60,875 nucleotides of DNA, from assembly GCA_035623075.1 (NCBI GenBank), contig DASPUC010000004.1, positions 1 through 60,875 on the forward strand. Reading direction: 5' to 3'. This stretch comes from Nitrospiraceae bacterium. GTDB taxonomy: Bacteria; Nitrospirota; Nitrospiria; Nitrospirales; Nitrospiraceae. This document shows positions 1-8,727 of this stretch, piece by piece (position 1 is the first letter of the stretch; each line of letters starts with the position of its first letter). Both the position numbers and the translations under genes were made by a program. The notes under the pieces are model-generated. The model was not told the origin of the DNA and did no database searches. It was given only the letters and a program-made list of their open reading frames with translations.

Positions 1-2
1 CA

Positions 3-317
3 CTCCGCCACACAGCCGCAAGCCGGCGGGTGATGGCCGGCGTCGATCTCGTGACTGTGAAGGAGATCATGGGTCACCGGGACATTGAGACCACGCTTCG
101 GTATGCCCACCTCGCTCCGAACCACCTCAAGGACGGGGTGAACCGAGGGAGTTTGTTCGGAAGTGAGAACAAAACCACATCTGGAACCTTAACCAAAACC
201 TTAACCAAGCAGGAAGGTCTAGTGGAGGAAAATGTGCAAGCTGTTGATTTAGTGGTGCGCCCGACAGGACTTGAACCTGTAACCCCCAGATCCGTAGTCT
301 GGTGCTCTATCCATTGA
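3..317 (+). CDS. Tyrosine recombinase (phage/ICE integrase), C-terminal part, cut by window start
   Basis: The frame is open from the window edge, so the N-terminal and core-binding domains and the first catalytic Arg lie outside. What is visible is the end of the catalytic domain: an RHTAASR box (His-x-x-Arg), then [15 protein letters not shown], which carries the conserved His and the nucleophilic Tyr in RYAH. After about 40 Lys/Thr/Glu-rich residues the frame runs antisense through the 3' half of the tRNA-Arg gene ([12 protein letters not shown] is the translation of tRNA antisense) and stops at 317. An integrase ending in a tRNA 3' end is the usual layout of an element integrated at that tRNA, so the element should lie to the left. 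Confidence 0.85.
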   Translation, partial: LRHTAASRRVMAGVDLVTVKEIMGHRDIETTLRYAHLAPNHLKDGVNRGSLFGSENKTTSGTLTKTLTKQEGLVEENVQAVDLVVRPTGLEPVTPRSVVWCSIH

Positions 318-328
318 GCTACGGGCGC
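253..328 (-). tRNA. tRNA-Arg(ACG)
   Basis: On the minus strand the sequence begins GCGCCCGTAGCTCAATGG and folds as a full cloverleaf. The anticodon stem is CCAGA/TCTGG with loop CTACGGA (anticodon ACG, reading CGN Arg codons). The T arm contains GGTTCAAGTCC, the acceptor end is GGGCGC, and the CCA end is encoded at 253-255. The gene is intact. Its 3' half overlaps the end of the integrase frame on the other strand, so it is the probable attachment site of the element to the left. Confidence 0.95.
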
Positions 329-339
329 CTACTGAAAAA

Positions 340-447
340 GTGCTGATGTATGAGTGCTGGGTGCTGAGTGAAGTAAACGACAGGCAGCTTTGAGACGAGG
401 CCCAACAGTCACCTTGATCTCAGAACTCAGCACCCAGGACTCAGCAC
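340..447. repeat. Inverted pair of heptamer arrays (GTGCTGA unit)
   Basis: Left array 340-374 reads in 7-nt register: GTGCTGA, TGTATGA, GTGCTGG, GTGCTGA, GTGAAGT. Right array 420-447 is the same unit on the other strand: TCAGAAC, TCAGCAC, CCAGGAC, TCAGCAC. About 45 nt separate them. The arms can pair into a long imperfect hairpin. The gap 329-605 holds no gene that I can support. Similar arrays with other units occur elsewhere in the window. Confidence 0.7.
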
Positions 448-605
448 TGGTTGTGACGAGAGCAGGCAGCGGTTATACAGGGCGTGGACGGGCTTGGTCA
501 AGAGAGAGCCCAGTGGAGGGATGGTCGAAAAGGATATAAGAATTTTCAGAAGGGCTCGTCTTGAGTAGGATGGACGGAGGTCAAGCTCTGTCAAGGGAGG
601 CAACC

Positions 606-878
606 ATGTCGATGCAATCCTTGCAAGTGGTCCAGAAGGACAACGAGGTCCGTGAGCATTCGACTACATGGTCGCCGCGGACGATACTGTTGGTGCAGTG
701 GGTGGTGGGAACAATCCTCGTCTTCGTGCTGGGAACATGGCTGGTCTGGTTATCCGTCTATCTCCAACGCTATGTTGCAGAGGAGGACATTCGTGCGGCA
801 TGTAAGCGTGTGATGCCGGAGTCGGCTGATCGGTGTTTTGACACGGTCATTATTCAGCGCGGTGGGGCGAGGAGATGA
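606..878 (+). CDS. Small single-pass membrane protein, unknown function
   Basis: A 90-residue protein with one strong transmembrane segment at about residues 30-52 (ILLVQWVVGTILVFVLGTWL) followed by a short soluble tail with two Cys. I chose ATG 606 because AGGGAGG lies just upstream; earlier TTG 561 and ATG 570 are possible but have no ribosome site. The stop overlaps the start of the outer-membrane protein gene (ATGA), so the two are probably translated together. I do not recognise a family. Confidence 0.6.
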   Translation: MSMQSLQVVQKDNEVREHSTTWSPRTILLVQWVVGTILVFVLGTWLVWLSVYLQRYVAEEDIRAACKRVMPESADRCFDTVIIQRGGARR

Positions 879-1876
879 GCGGCCTGCGGAAGTTCGTCGG
901 TCCGGGGCGATCGCTGCTTTGTGCCGTCGGTTTGGCGACGGTTCTCGGACCTGGCCTTTGCCAAGGTGCAGACTCGGGCGACCGTCCCAGTATTCAGTAT
1001 CGAATCGGGGCGGCGGGATGGTTCACGGAGGGGACGACTAAGTGGGCCTTTAATAGTTCGCAGGCACCGTTCAGCAATCCGACCTCACAGCTGACGTACA
1101 AGGATGTAGGAACCAATATTATCGATTTTACGGGTCAGGCAAGATTTCCGAATCGGGTTTTCGTTAGGGTCAATGGGGGTTATGGCGGCATCGGAGGCGG
1201 CCGCCTTACCGACAATGATTATCTTGCCGCAGATGGTGGGCAACCTTCCTCAAGCACACACAGCAATATCTCGGGAGACAGTGTGTGGTATGTCAACAGC
1301 GATCTCGGATTCACCTTGGCGTACTTCCCCGGTCGCCGAGGCACGTTCGATGTTTTCATCGGATATCAATATCGGCGGGAAAAGCATGAGGCGAACGGCC
1401 TGACGCAAGTCGTCTGCACGCAAGCAGGCCAGGGCGTAGTCTGTAACCCAGGTTCACCGTCGAATTATGGAACCACTGTGATCACAAACACGCAGACATG
1501 GAATTCACTCAGACTTGGCGCGCAGAGCGAATTTCGGATCACACGGCGATTCAGTATCGACGGGCAGGCAGTGTTCATTCCCTATGCCTCATTGAACAAC
1601 AAAGATATCCATCACTTGAGATCCGATCTCGCCCAGGACCCCAGCATTGAAATGACCGGGTCCGGTGTCGGGACGAATCTGGAAGGTTCGGCGAGATTTA
1701 TGGTGACCAAGGGTTTGTCCGCTCACGTGGGATACCGCTACTGGTGGACGCAAGTGACGAACGGGAATGTTACATTTTTTAACGCGGATGGGACGTCAAG
1801 TTCTATTAATGGGGGCCTGACCAAGTTCCAGAATACTCGCCAGGGAATCTTTTTCGGCCTGGATTACACCTTCTAA
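875..1876 (+). CDS. Outer-membrane beta-barrel protein, unknown specificity
   Basis: 333 residues. A signal peptide ends near GLCQGA (about residues 1-32). The mature part is rich in alternating aromatic/Gly strands (VFVRVNGGYGG, VGYRYWW) and ends in FFGLDYTF, a C-terminal Phe strand typical of BAM-inserted barrels. There is a Cys pair in a loop near residues 180-190. It starts inside the stop codon of the preceding small membrane protein. I do not see a porin or receptor signature that gives a substrate. Confidence 0.7.
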   Translation: MSGLRKFVGPGRSLLCAVGLATVLGPGLCQGADSGDRPSIQYRIGAAGWFTEGTTKWAFNSSQAPFSNPTSQLTYKDVGTNIIDFTGQARFPNRVFVRVNGGYGGIGGGRLTDNDYLAADGGQPSSSTHSNISGDSVWYVNSDLGFTLAYFPGRRGTFDVFIGYQYRREKHEANGLTQVVCTQAGQGVVCNPGSPSNYGTTVITNTQTWNSLRLGAQSEFRITRRFSIDGQAVFIPYASLNNKDIHHLRSDLAQDPSIEMTGSGVGTNLEGSARFMVTKGLSAHVGYRYWWTQVTNGNVTFFNADGTSSSINGGLTKFQNTRQGIFFGLDYTF

Positions 1877-2000
1877 CAGGATCCTGAAAAAGCCCGCCAG
1901 CTGCGTTCTCGCATCGCTCAGAGGCTCCACGTACGGCAAGGAGTACGCCTCGCCTCATCGCTCGCTGTGGCCTTGCTGGTCGGTCTTTTTGAACATCCTG
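1877..2000. repeat. Dispersed intergenic repeat, about 124 bp, copy 1
   Basis: Begins CAGGATCCTGAAAAAG and ends CTTTTTGAACATCCTG, so the ends are near-perfect inverted repeats. The interior (CGTTCTCGCATCGCTCAG, then GTACGCCTCG) matches the reverse complement of the copy at 58896-59020. It lies between convergent genes, right after the barrel gene stop, and the ends could form a long stem in the transcript. Confidence 0.75.
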
Positions 2001-2036
2001 CAGGCCTGATAATGCAGTTCGCCCCATCGTTTCAAA

Positions 2037-3098
2037 TCAGCGGGAGCGGCCTGGCAAGGTATCGTCTTCGTACTGGGCGAAGAGTCGTTTGGCTTCCGGA
2101 TGCAGGTTGTTCGGATGACCGTGAGGGATGCCGACCGTGCGGAACAGCGGTGTCAGCTTGCCGTTCGGATGGAGATAGCCTGCGCGCAGGGGCACGGTCC
2201 GTTTACTGTGTCGCACGAGATGACAAGGTTGTAGCCGGATCGAAGTCAGCCATTCCGCAAGGTCGTGCGGGTTCCCAATCGAGGCGGACAACAGCAGGAG
2301 TTTGGCCTGGGCGGGGCAGAAAATGATGGTCTCTTCCCAGACCACGCCGCGTTCCGGGTCTGCCAGGTATTGTGATTCATCCATGATCACCAGCCCTAAT
2401 GTGTCCAATCGCACGTCGATTTCTCCGCCTGCGGCATCATAGAGCAGATTCCTCAATATTTCTGTCGTCATGATCAGGAGCGGGGCTTGTCCGTTGTCGC
2501 GCCGATCGCCGGTCAAGATGCCGACCTGGTCCTGACCGAAGATGCGGGAGAATTCCGTAAATTTCGTATTCGACAAGGCTTTGAGCGGTGACGTGTAGAT
2601 GACAGTCCGATTCTCGGCCATCGCCCGGCGGGCCGCTTCCACAGCCACATAAGTTTTTCCGCTTCCAGTCGGGACGCTGACGATCACATCGCCTTCCATG
2701 AGTTTGATCAGAGCCTCGTCCTGCCACGCATCCGGAATGAACGGGTGCGGCGGCGGGACTCCGATTCCCTCCAGCCAGGTGGCGAGCGAGACAGCCGGTT
2801 CATGCGATTCAGGTTCGCTCGGTTTTTGTGTCGGACGACGGTGCGAATGGTGGAGAGAGGAAGACTGTCGAGTTGGAGCGGATTGCATCGGCGTGTCGGA
2901 ACGAGCCTGTCGTTCGCCGACGAGGGCGAGGACATCGGATTCGAATCCGGCGCGATTCTCAGCAGAATGACGAAGCAGGAGCTCAATCAAGCGCCGCTTA
3001 CCGGCCCGGAAATGCCTGTGTATCCGGCCCCGAGCGAGGCGATGCAAGAGGGCCACAGGTTGCTGGGCGAGCAGTTTCTCGAGTTCGTCGCTGGTCAT
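2037..3098 (-). CDS. Ski2-like helicase, RecA1 (ATPase) half of a split enzyme
   Basis: 353 residues carrying only the first helicase domain: a basic SAP-like N-terminal stretch (about 1-50), a low-complexity linker, a Q-like motif PFIPDAWQ (119-126), Walker A PTGSGKT (143-149), SPLKALS (170-176), TTEILRN (211-217), the Walker B motif MDESQ (239-243, where Ski2-like enzymes usually have DEVH) and motif III SAS (271-273). It ends shortly after the RecA1/RecA2 linker and lacks motifs IV-VI. Those motifs are in the gene at 3160-5019, which lies upstream on the same strand. A GAAGG ribosome site precedes ATG 3098. Presumably RNA or DNA helicase activity requires both products. Confidence 0.8.
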   Translation of the reverse strand: MTSDELEKLLAQQPVALLHRLARGRIHRHFRAGKRRLIELLLRHSAENRAGFESDVLALVGERQARSDTPMQSAPTRQSSSLHHSHRRPTQKPSEPESHEPAVSLATWLEGIGVPPPHPFIPDAWQDEALIKLMEGDVIVSVPTGSGKTYVAVEAARRAMAENRTVIYTSPLKALSNTKFTEFSRIFGQDQVGILTGDRRDNGQAPLLIMTTEILRNLLYDAAGGEIDVRLDTLGLVIMDESQYLADPERGVVWEETIIFCPAQAKLLLLSASIGNPHDLAEWLTSIRLQPCHLVRHSKRTVPLRAGYLHPNGKLTPLFRTVGIPHGHPNNLHPEAKRLFAQYEDDTLPGRSR

Positions 3099-3107
3099 GT
3101 CTTAGCC

Positions 3108-3149
3108 TTCAGCAGTCGGCATTCAGCCGTCAGCTGAGAGCTGATCGCT
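3108..3149. repeat. Heptamer array between the two helicase halves
   Basis: Six units in perfect 7-nt register: TTCAGCA, GTCGGCA, TTCAGCC, GTCAGCT, GAGAGCT, GATCGCT. It fills most of the 61-bp gap between the two helicase genes. Confidence 0.65.
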
Positions 3150-3159
3150 AGGTGCTTGT

Positions 3160-5019
3160 TCATGGCAATTCCTCCAAAACGCCGCGCCGTAGCACTGCAA
3201 TCGCCCGAGAAGCCGTGTCAGCGAGCGCAGGATGTGTGGCTTTGAGCGTATGGAGTTGCGAGAGAAATTCCAATGTGCGCGCGAGTAGGCGATAGATGTC
3301 CCCTTCCGCCATCGTCGTGCTCTTGCAGAGGCCAATCCACGTCAGTGTCGGATCTCCAATCCACCGTTCCGTGATGGCTGCGATGTCGGCGCGTAGGAGC
3401 GGCGGGTCTTCGTGCGGGGCCAGGGACTCGGCCAGCTTGCGGACTTGACCAAGAAGTGAAGCCAACCCGCTGCTGATACGGGGAAAGGCACCGGGCCGAT
3501 CGTCATCGTGCGCGATGCTGGACATGATACCGGCGAGGATGGCCGGATCGGCGCCGGTGAAAGCCTCAGCACGGATCAACTCGGTAATGAGCAGCGAGTG
3601 ATCGATACGGATGAGACGGGCCCATTCACCTACATCGGTTAAATGAGCGGTCACCGTCAGGTAACCAAACCGCTGCAGGACGTCGATACGCTCTTGAAAT
3701 CGGTGCCAGAGACTCGTGCGCAAGGCTTGAATCGACTTTGTATTGCGGTGCAGTTCCTGGCGCAGCTTCAACGCGACGGCATGGTCTTTCTGACAGGCCG
3801 AACGAGACGGACAAGCGGGGCAAGGAAAATCGCCGAAGGTGTGGGCCAGCGCGTCCGGCATCGGTTCATCTTCTTTCGGCACAAGAATCGGAAGCGGCGG
3901 AAGCCTGGTGGGTAGATCGCTCAGTTGATGAGTAAGGGTCTCGAGACTGTCCGGCGTACACCAGGGATACACCGGCGCTTCATGGCAGTCAAACACACGG
4001 TCGATGACTTCCGTGACCGTCGACGCGGGACATTCCGTAATCCCACCGCCCGGCCGGAGAACCGTGATCATGGGACTTTTCTGGCCTTTGCTTCGATACT
4101 GCCGAAGGACGACCCCCCGGCCGCGTGACAGCCCGACGACACGTCCTGGGGTGAGAAAGTGGAAGCGCGCGACGACGTCGGGCGGTTCGTGACGCCGGAC
4201 CGGGCTGCGATGCGATTTATGCCGTCTGAATTGGTCGAAGAGCTGCCATTGCGTGATCCAGTCCGTGCAGACGCGCGGGCCATACGGTTCCATCTTCTGA
4301 TGGAGATCGTCCAGTTTTTGTTCCAGGGTCTCGGCCCGTTGATTGAGCTGAAACTGCGCAAAGCTCTTCGCGAGGATCGGTTGGATCTGGTCAAGCGGAT
4401 GGGCCTTCAGGAGATTGAGCACCATCGGATAGGTGATGATGAACTGGCTGTTGATGGCTTCAGGCTGGCCGGTCAATCCTTTGGTGAGGATGCCCAGATC
4501 AATGTAAGGTGATGGTGTGACGATTGCGAACCCAACGAGGTCTTTCCCGCGACGGCCGGCACGTCCTGCAATCTGCTGGATCTCGGCGATGGTGAGGTCG
4601 GTGAAATCACGCGACTTGCGAATGCTGGATTGAGTGATGATGACGGTACGGGCAGGAAAATCGACGCCAGCCGCGAGCGTGGTCGTGGCGAAAACCGCAT
4701 CCAGACAGCCGTGACGCATTAGTTCCTCGACGGCGATTTTCCATGAAGGCAGATGGCCGGCATGATGGGCGGCCACTCCGGTGCGTCGTACAGTCGGAAT
4801 CAAAGGATGATCTGCAACGCTCGGGTATTCCGCGATCACTTCCTCGAGCACCGTGGCGATCGCCTGCTGCCTGACAGGAGGCAGTAAGGCCTGGTTGTGA
4901 TCGAACGCCTGCATGGCTTCATCGCAGGCACGCCGGGATGTCAGGAACACGATCGCTGGAGTGAGGTGTTTCTGGCGAAGGGCTGCAATCAGGTCAACCG
5001 GATGAATCGAGGGGGGCAT
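3160..5019 (-). CDS. Ski2-like helicase, RecA2 and C-terminal half of a split enzyme
   Basis: 619 residues. It starts exactly where the second RecA domain of a normal helicase begins (LTPAIVFLTSRRACDEA) and has motif V (ATTTLAAGVDFPA) and motif VI (QQIAGRAGRRGKD). A long C-terminal region follows, with a Cys cluster near FPCPACPSRSACQ and helical segments like those of Ski2/HelY-type enzymes. There is no Walker A or B. The start overlaps the glgC stop by 26 nt, suggesting coupled translation. The missing ATPase half is encoded downstream at 2037-3098. Confidence 0.8.
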   Translation of the reverse strand: MPPSIHPVDLIAALRQKHLTPAIVFLTSRRACDEAMQAFDHNQALLPPVRQQAIATVLEEVIAEYPSVADHPLIPTVRRTGVAAHHAGHLPSWKIAVEELMRHGCLDAVFATTTLAAGVDFPARTVIITQSSIRKSRDFTDLTIAEIQQIAGRAGRRGKDLVGFAIVTPSPYIDLGILTKGLTGQPEAINSQFIITYPMVLNLLKAHPLDQIQPILAKSFAQFQLNQRAETLEQKLDDLHQKMEPYGPRVCTDWITQWQLFDQFRRHKSHRSPVRRHEPPDVVARFHFLTPGRVVGLSRGRGVVLRQYRSKGQKSPMITVLRPGGGITECPASTVTEVIDRVFDCHEAPVYPWCTPDSLETLTHQLSDLPTRLPPLPILVPKEDEPMPDALAHTFGDFPCPACPSRSACQKDHAVALKLRQELHRNTKSIQALRTSLWHRFQERIDVLQRFGYLTVTAHLTDVGEWARLIRIDHSLLITELIRAEAFTGADPAILAGIMSSIAHDDDRPGAFPRISSGLASLLGQVRKLAESLAPHEDPPLLRADIAAITERWIGDPTLTWIGLCKSTTMAEGDIYRLLARTLEFLSQLHTLKATHPALADTASRAIAVLRRGVLEELP

Positions 5020-6232
5020 GCAGTTTCATTCCCTTTGAAATAACCACGAGGCCGGATTCGGTCACGGTAAACCGTTGGGCATCGGCGTCCCGATTGTATC
5101 CGATTTCCGTATGCGGCGGGATCACGACGTCTTTGTCAATGATGGCGCGCTTGATCCGGCAGGATTCGCTGATGATCACGTTCTCCATCACGATTGATTC
5201 CCGCACGTCGGCATGATCCAGGACACGAACGTTAGGCGACAAGACGGAGTTCTGGACGCGGCCACCCGCGACGATGCAGCCGCCGCAGACGATCGAGTCC
5301 AGTGCCACCCCCATACGGCCGCCTTGAAAATCTTGTGCAAACACGAATTTGGCCGGCGGAAACTGGCCTTGGTAGGTGCGGATCGGCCACTGCTGGTCGT
5401 ACAGGTTGAACAAAGGATCGACCGCAACCAAATCCATATTGGCTTCCCAGTAGGCATCCAGAGTTCCGATGTCACGCCAGTATTGAACGGCTTTCTTGTT
5501 GGCATCATGAAACTTAAACGCATAGACACGTCCGCTCTTGATCATGTTTGGGATGATGTTTTTCCCGAAGTCATGGGCGGTACCGGCTTGGGCATCCGCC
5601 AAGAGATGCTCGCGGAGGACCTTCGTGCGAAACAAGTAAATCCCCATGGAACCGAAGGCGTGAGCAGGATCGTTCGGGATCGGAGTCGGTTGAACGGGTT
5701 TCTCCTCAAACTGTGTGATTCGAAAGTCTTCATCCACGCTCATGATCCCAAAGCGTGATGCCTCCGCGATCGGAATATCAATGGCGCCGACGACGGCGTC
5801 GGCCTCTTTCGCCACCAGCCAGTGGTACATCTCCATATAATTCATCTTATAGATGTGGTCGCCGGCGAGCACCAACAGATATTCTGCCTGCTCGGCGTCT
5901 AGGAGGAAGAGATTTTGGTACACCGCATCGGCGGTACCACGGTACCAGTCCTCGCTGATGCGCTGTTGCGGCGGCACGGACGCGATGTATTCCCCCAGTT
6001 CCGGGCTCAAGACATGCCAGCCGGACCGTATATGGCGGTCGAGGGAGTGCGATTTGTATTGGATCAATACAGCCACCTTACGGAGGCCGGAATTCAGGCA
6101 ATTGCTGAGGGTAAAGTCGATGATCCGATATTTCCCGCCGAACGGAACGGCAGGTTTCGCCCGATGTTCGGTGAGCGGCTGGAGGCGTTCGCCTTTTCCG
6201 CCAGAGAGGATCATGGTGAAAATATTGTCCAT
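4994..6232 (-). CDS. glgC: Glucose-1-phosphate adenylyltransferase (ADP-glucose pyrophosphorylase)
   Basis: 412 residues, normal length. It makes ADP-glucose from glucose-1-phosphate and ATP for glycogen synthesis in the cytoplasm. The N-terminus has the nucleotide-binding motif ILSGGKGERLQPLTEHRAKP and the effector-site region GGKYRIIDFTLSNCLNSG. Next come QYKSHSLDRHI, the WYRGTADAVYQN active-site stretch and a C-terminal left-handed beta-helix (ADVRESIVMENVIISE). First gene of a minus-strand run with the split helicase; no other glycogen gene is in the window. Start ATG 6232 fits the conserved N-terminus. Confidence 0.95.
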   Translation of the reverse strand: MDNIFTMILSGGKGERLQPLTEHRAKPAVPFGGKYRIIDFTLSNCLNSGLRKVAVLIQYKSHSLDRHIRSGWHVLSPELGEYIASVPPQQRISEDWYRGTADAVYQNLFLLDAEQAEYLLVLAGDHIYKMNYMEMYHWLVAKEADAVVGAIDIPIAEASRFGIMSVDEDFRITQFEEKPVQPTPIPNDPAHAFGSMGIYLFRTKVLREHLLADAQAGTAHDFGKNIIPNMIKSGRVYAFKFHDANKKAVQYWRDIGTLDAYWEANMDLVAVDPLFNLYDQQWPIRTYQGQFPPAKFVFAQDFQGGRMGVALDSIVCGGCIVAGGRVQNSVLSPNVRVLDHADVRESIVMENVIISESCRIKRAIIDKDVVIPPHTEIGYNRDADAQRFTVTESGLVVISKGMKLHAPLDSSG

Positions 6233-6283
6233 CGCGGCGAATTGTATCAGGACCCCTTGGAAATAGAAAGAAAGTCAAATCGT

Positions 6284-6312
6284 TGACATCCAGCTGATGC
6301 AAGTTGATACTA
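6284..6312 (+). promoter_or_regulatory. Sigma-70 promoter of the gene at 6364
   Basis: Consensus -35 TTGACA (6284-6289), 17-nt spacer, -10 GATACT (6307-6312). It lies in the divergent region between glgC and the small coiled-coil gene, with about 50 nt of leader before ATG 6364. Confidence 0.6.
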
Positions 6313-6363
6313 CCCGGTAGTCGGATGTCATGAGTGGGCCGAACGCGAACTGAGGAGCGTATT

Positions 6364-6642
6364 ATGAAACGGGATGTTGTGGTGACATCGTTGGCGAAGG
6401 TCAGCAAACCCTCGTCGAATGGAGCAAAGGATCTTGCCTGGCGGTTGGAGCACCTGGAAGCACAAATGCAAAAACTGTCCCAACTGGTCCGCGAACATGC
6501 CGAAGACATGGATCGCTTGGTCCGTATCGTTGCTGAAGATCGTGAAGCCATCAGGCAGCAACTGCTACGGAAGCATCACGCGCAGGTCCGCGCACGCAAA
6601 CACTTGCGCGATGCAGATTCCAAGGTCGGCCTAGATTCCTGA
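6364..6642 (+). CDS. Small coiled-coil protein, unknown function
   Basis: 92 residues, mostly one amphipathic helix with heptad Leu/Val spacing (LAWRLEHLEAQMQKLSQLV, about residues 24-42) and a basic C-terminus. No signal peptide or membrane segment. ATG 6364 is preceded by GAGGAG; an in-frame GTG at 6334 is less likely. It has its own consensus promoter and precedes the polyamine transporter genes by about 85 nt. Confidence 0.6.
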   Translation: MKRDVVVTSLAKVSKPSSNGAKDLAWRLEHLEAQMQKLSQLVREHAEDMDRLVRIVAEDREAIRQQLLRKHHAQVRARKHLRDADSKVGLDS

Positions 6643-6727
6643 CTTTCCTGGTGAGCGTATCCTCGCAGTGATTTCCGCCATTAGCAATCAGATAGCACGC
6701 TGTTCCCTCCTGCCGGAGTAGGTTCCG

Positions 6728-7825
6728 TTGGCCGATCCTATCCTGGAGCTCATCTCGCTCGTCAAACGGCACAACGGTGTCCTCGCCGTGGATCACGTTT
6801 CGTTCGCCATCGACCGGGGAGAATTCTTTTCAATCCTGGGCCCTAGCGGAGCCGGCAAAACGTCCGTCCTCCGCATGATTGCGGGGTTCGAGCCGCCCGA
6901 CGAGGGAGTGATTCGAATAGAAGGACGATCGATCCACGGAATTCCGCCCCACCGTCGTCCCGTCAATCTGGTGTTTCAATCTTACGCACTATTTCCTCAT
7001 TTGAGCGTGGGAGAAAACGTGGCGTTCGGTCCGAAGATGCAAGGAATGGCGGTCGGCGAGATTCATTGTCGTATTCGTGCAGTCTTAGACATGGTGAAAC
7101 TGACGGGGAAAGAAGCGCGGCTTCCGGCAGAATTATCGGGCGGCGAGCAACAACGGGTGGCCATCGCCCGTGCGTTGATCAATCAGCCCGCCGTGCTCCT
7201 CCTGGACGAACCGCTTTCGGCCTTGGATCATCAATTGCGCCAGGACATGCAGGTGGAGTTAAAGGCCATTCAGAAACGAGTCGGTATTACTTTTGTTTGC
7301 GTGACGCATCATCAGAAAGAAGCGTTGGCCCTCTCCGACCGCCTTGCAGTGATGCACCAAGGGCAGGTGTTGCAGGTCGGGACTCCGGAAGAGATATATG
7401 ACGCGCCGGCGAACCGTTTTATCGCCCAGTTTGTGGGGAGCTCAAATGAATTGCGCGGGGTGTTAGTCGGCAATGATGGAGGAACAGGGCTGTTTCAGTC
7501 GCATGATCTAGAAGAAGGTCAAAACATCCGCGTGCGTGTCACGGGGGATATGGAACCTCACAAACCCGTGGCGTTCATGGTGAGGCCAGAACGTCTGCAC
7601 CTCTCGGCGGCAATCGAGGCTCCAGCGTCTGATAATCGTCTCCAGGGTCGCGTCGAAAAGGTGCTCTATCTCGGGAGTGAATTACAGTACACGATTCGAC
7701 TCTCCGGGTCGGTGCAATGGACGGTCCAGGTGTCCTGCCTGTCCGGCGGGCAAAAGGTATGGCCGGTTGGGACGAATCTTTTCGTCCACTGGCGCGCTGA
7801 GGACGGATTGGTGCTGCTGTTATGA
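6728..7825 (+). CDS. potA: Spermidine/putrescine-type ABC transporter ATP-binding protein
   Basis: 365 residues. Walker A GPSGAGKTS, Q-loop VFQSYALFPHL, signature LSGGEQQRVAIARAL, Walker B LLLDEPLSALD and H-loop VTHHQKEA are all present, followed by a C-terminal TOBE-like regulatory domain (from about residue 240). It energises uptake through the two permeases encoded next. Start TTG 6728 with GGAG upstream is the only sensible start before the conserved N-terminus. Its stop overlaps the next start (ATGA). The family also includes iron and thiamine importers, but the four-gene set and PotD-like binding protein favour polyamines. Confidence 0.85.
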   Translation: MADPILELISLVKRHNGVLAVDHVSFAIDRGEFFSILGPSGAGKTSVLRMIAGFEPPDEGVIRIEGRSIHGIPPHRRPVNLVFQSYALFPHLSVGENVAFGPKMQGMAVGEIHCRIRAVLDMVKLTGKEARLPAELSGGEQQRVAIARALINQPAVLLLDEPLSALDHQLRQDMQVELKAIQKRVGITFVCVTHHQKEALALSDRLAVMHQGQVLQVGTPEEIYDAPANRFIAQFVGSSNELRGVLVGNDGGTGLFQSHDLEEGQNIRVRVTGDMEPHKPVAFMVRPERLHLSAAIEAPASDNRLQGRVEKVLYLGSELQYTIRLSGSVQWTVQVSCLSGGQKVWPVGTNLFVHWRAEDGLVLLL

Positions 7826-8727
7826 CCCGGCTAGCCGGCAGCACGGGATCGCTTGAAGACATGGGCCATCCTGTGTCGAGTCATCGGACGACGTATTGGC
7901 TACTCACCCCGGGGATCCTTTGGTCGGTTGCGTTCCTGTTTATCCCTCTGATCGTGGTCGGCGTGATCAGTTTTGCCACGCGAGGAACATACGGCGGGGT
8001 GATCTGGCAGTTCAATCTTGAGAACTATCGTGATTTGTGGCACGTGGTCTATACACGCATCTTCGGCCAATCCCTCGTCCTTGCCTTCCTGACAACCGTG
8101 ATCTGTTTGGTGATGGGTTTTCCGCTGGCCTATTACATCGCCAGACTGTCTCCACGCTGGCAGGCTGTCTGGCTTATGTTGATCATGATTCCCTTTTGGA
8201 CAAACTTTCTCGTCCGCACCTATGCCTGGATGTTCATCCTGCGAACTGAGGGCCTGTTGAACACCCTTTTGCTCGGCCTTGGGGTGATCACGACCCCACT
8301 CGATCTACTCTACACCGACAAAGCGGTTCTCATCGGTCTGGTGTACGGCTACCTCCCGTTCATGGTGCTCCCGCTCTATGCGACGCTCGAACGGTTGGAT
8401 CCAGCCTTGGTCGAGGCAGCCAAGGATCTCTATGCGAATCAGTGGTCCGTGTTCCGGCGAGTCATCGTTCCGCTCGCGAAACCTGGCATCATCGCTGGAT
8501 GCCTCTTGGTATTCATCCCTTCTCTTGGCGCCTTCATCACACCCGACCTGTTGGGTGGTGCGCGCAATATGATGGTCGGCAATCTGATACAACATGAATA
8601 TTTGGTCGCGCGGGATTGGCCACTAGGGTCGGCCATTTCCTTGATTCTCCTGATCGTCGTCATCGCGGCTGTTATCGCCTATTTCTTCGTTGAGTCCACA
8701 AGGTCTCGCAGGGAAGTTGAGCCGTGA
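7822..8727 (+). CDS. potB: Polyamine ABC transporter permease, PotB type
   Basis: 301 residues with six predicted membrane segments and the EAA loop that contacts the ATPase (LVEAAKDLYANQWSVFRRVI, about residues 196-215). The start ATG 7822 overlaps the potA stop; ATG 7861 is an alternative that would remove 13 N-terminal residues. The stop overlaps the potC start (GTGA), so the operon is tightly coupled. Confidence 0.85.
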   Translation: MTRLAGSTGSLEDMGHPVSSHRTTYWLLTPGILWSVAFLFIPLIVVGVISFATRGTYGGVIWQFNLENYRDLWHVVYTRIFGQSLVLAFLTTVICLVMGFPLAYYIARLSPRWQAVWLMLIMIPFWTNFLVRTYAWMFILRTEGLLNTLLLGLGVITTPLDLLYTDKAVLIGLVYGYLPFMVLPLYATLERLDPALVEAAKDLYANQWSVFRRVIVPLAKPGIIAGCLLVFIPSLGAFITPDLLGGARNMMVGNLIQHEYLVARDWPLGSAISLILLIVVIAAVIAYFFVESTRSRREVEP

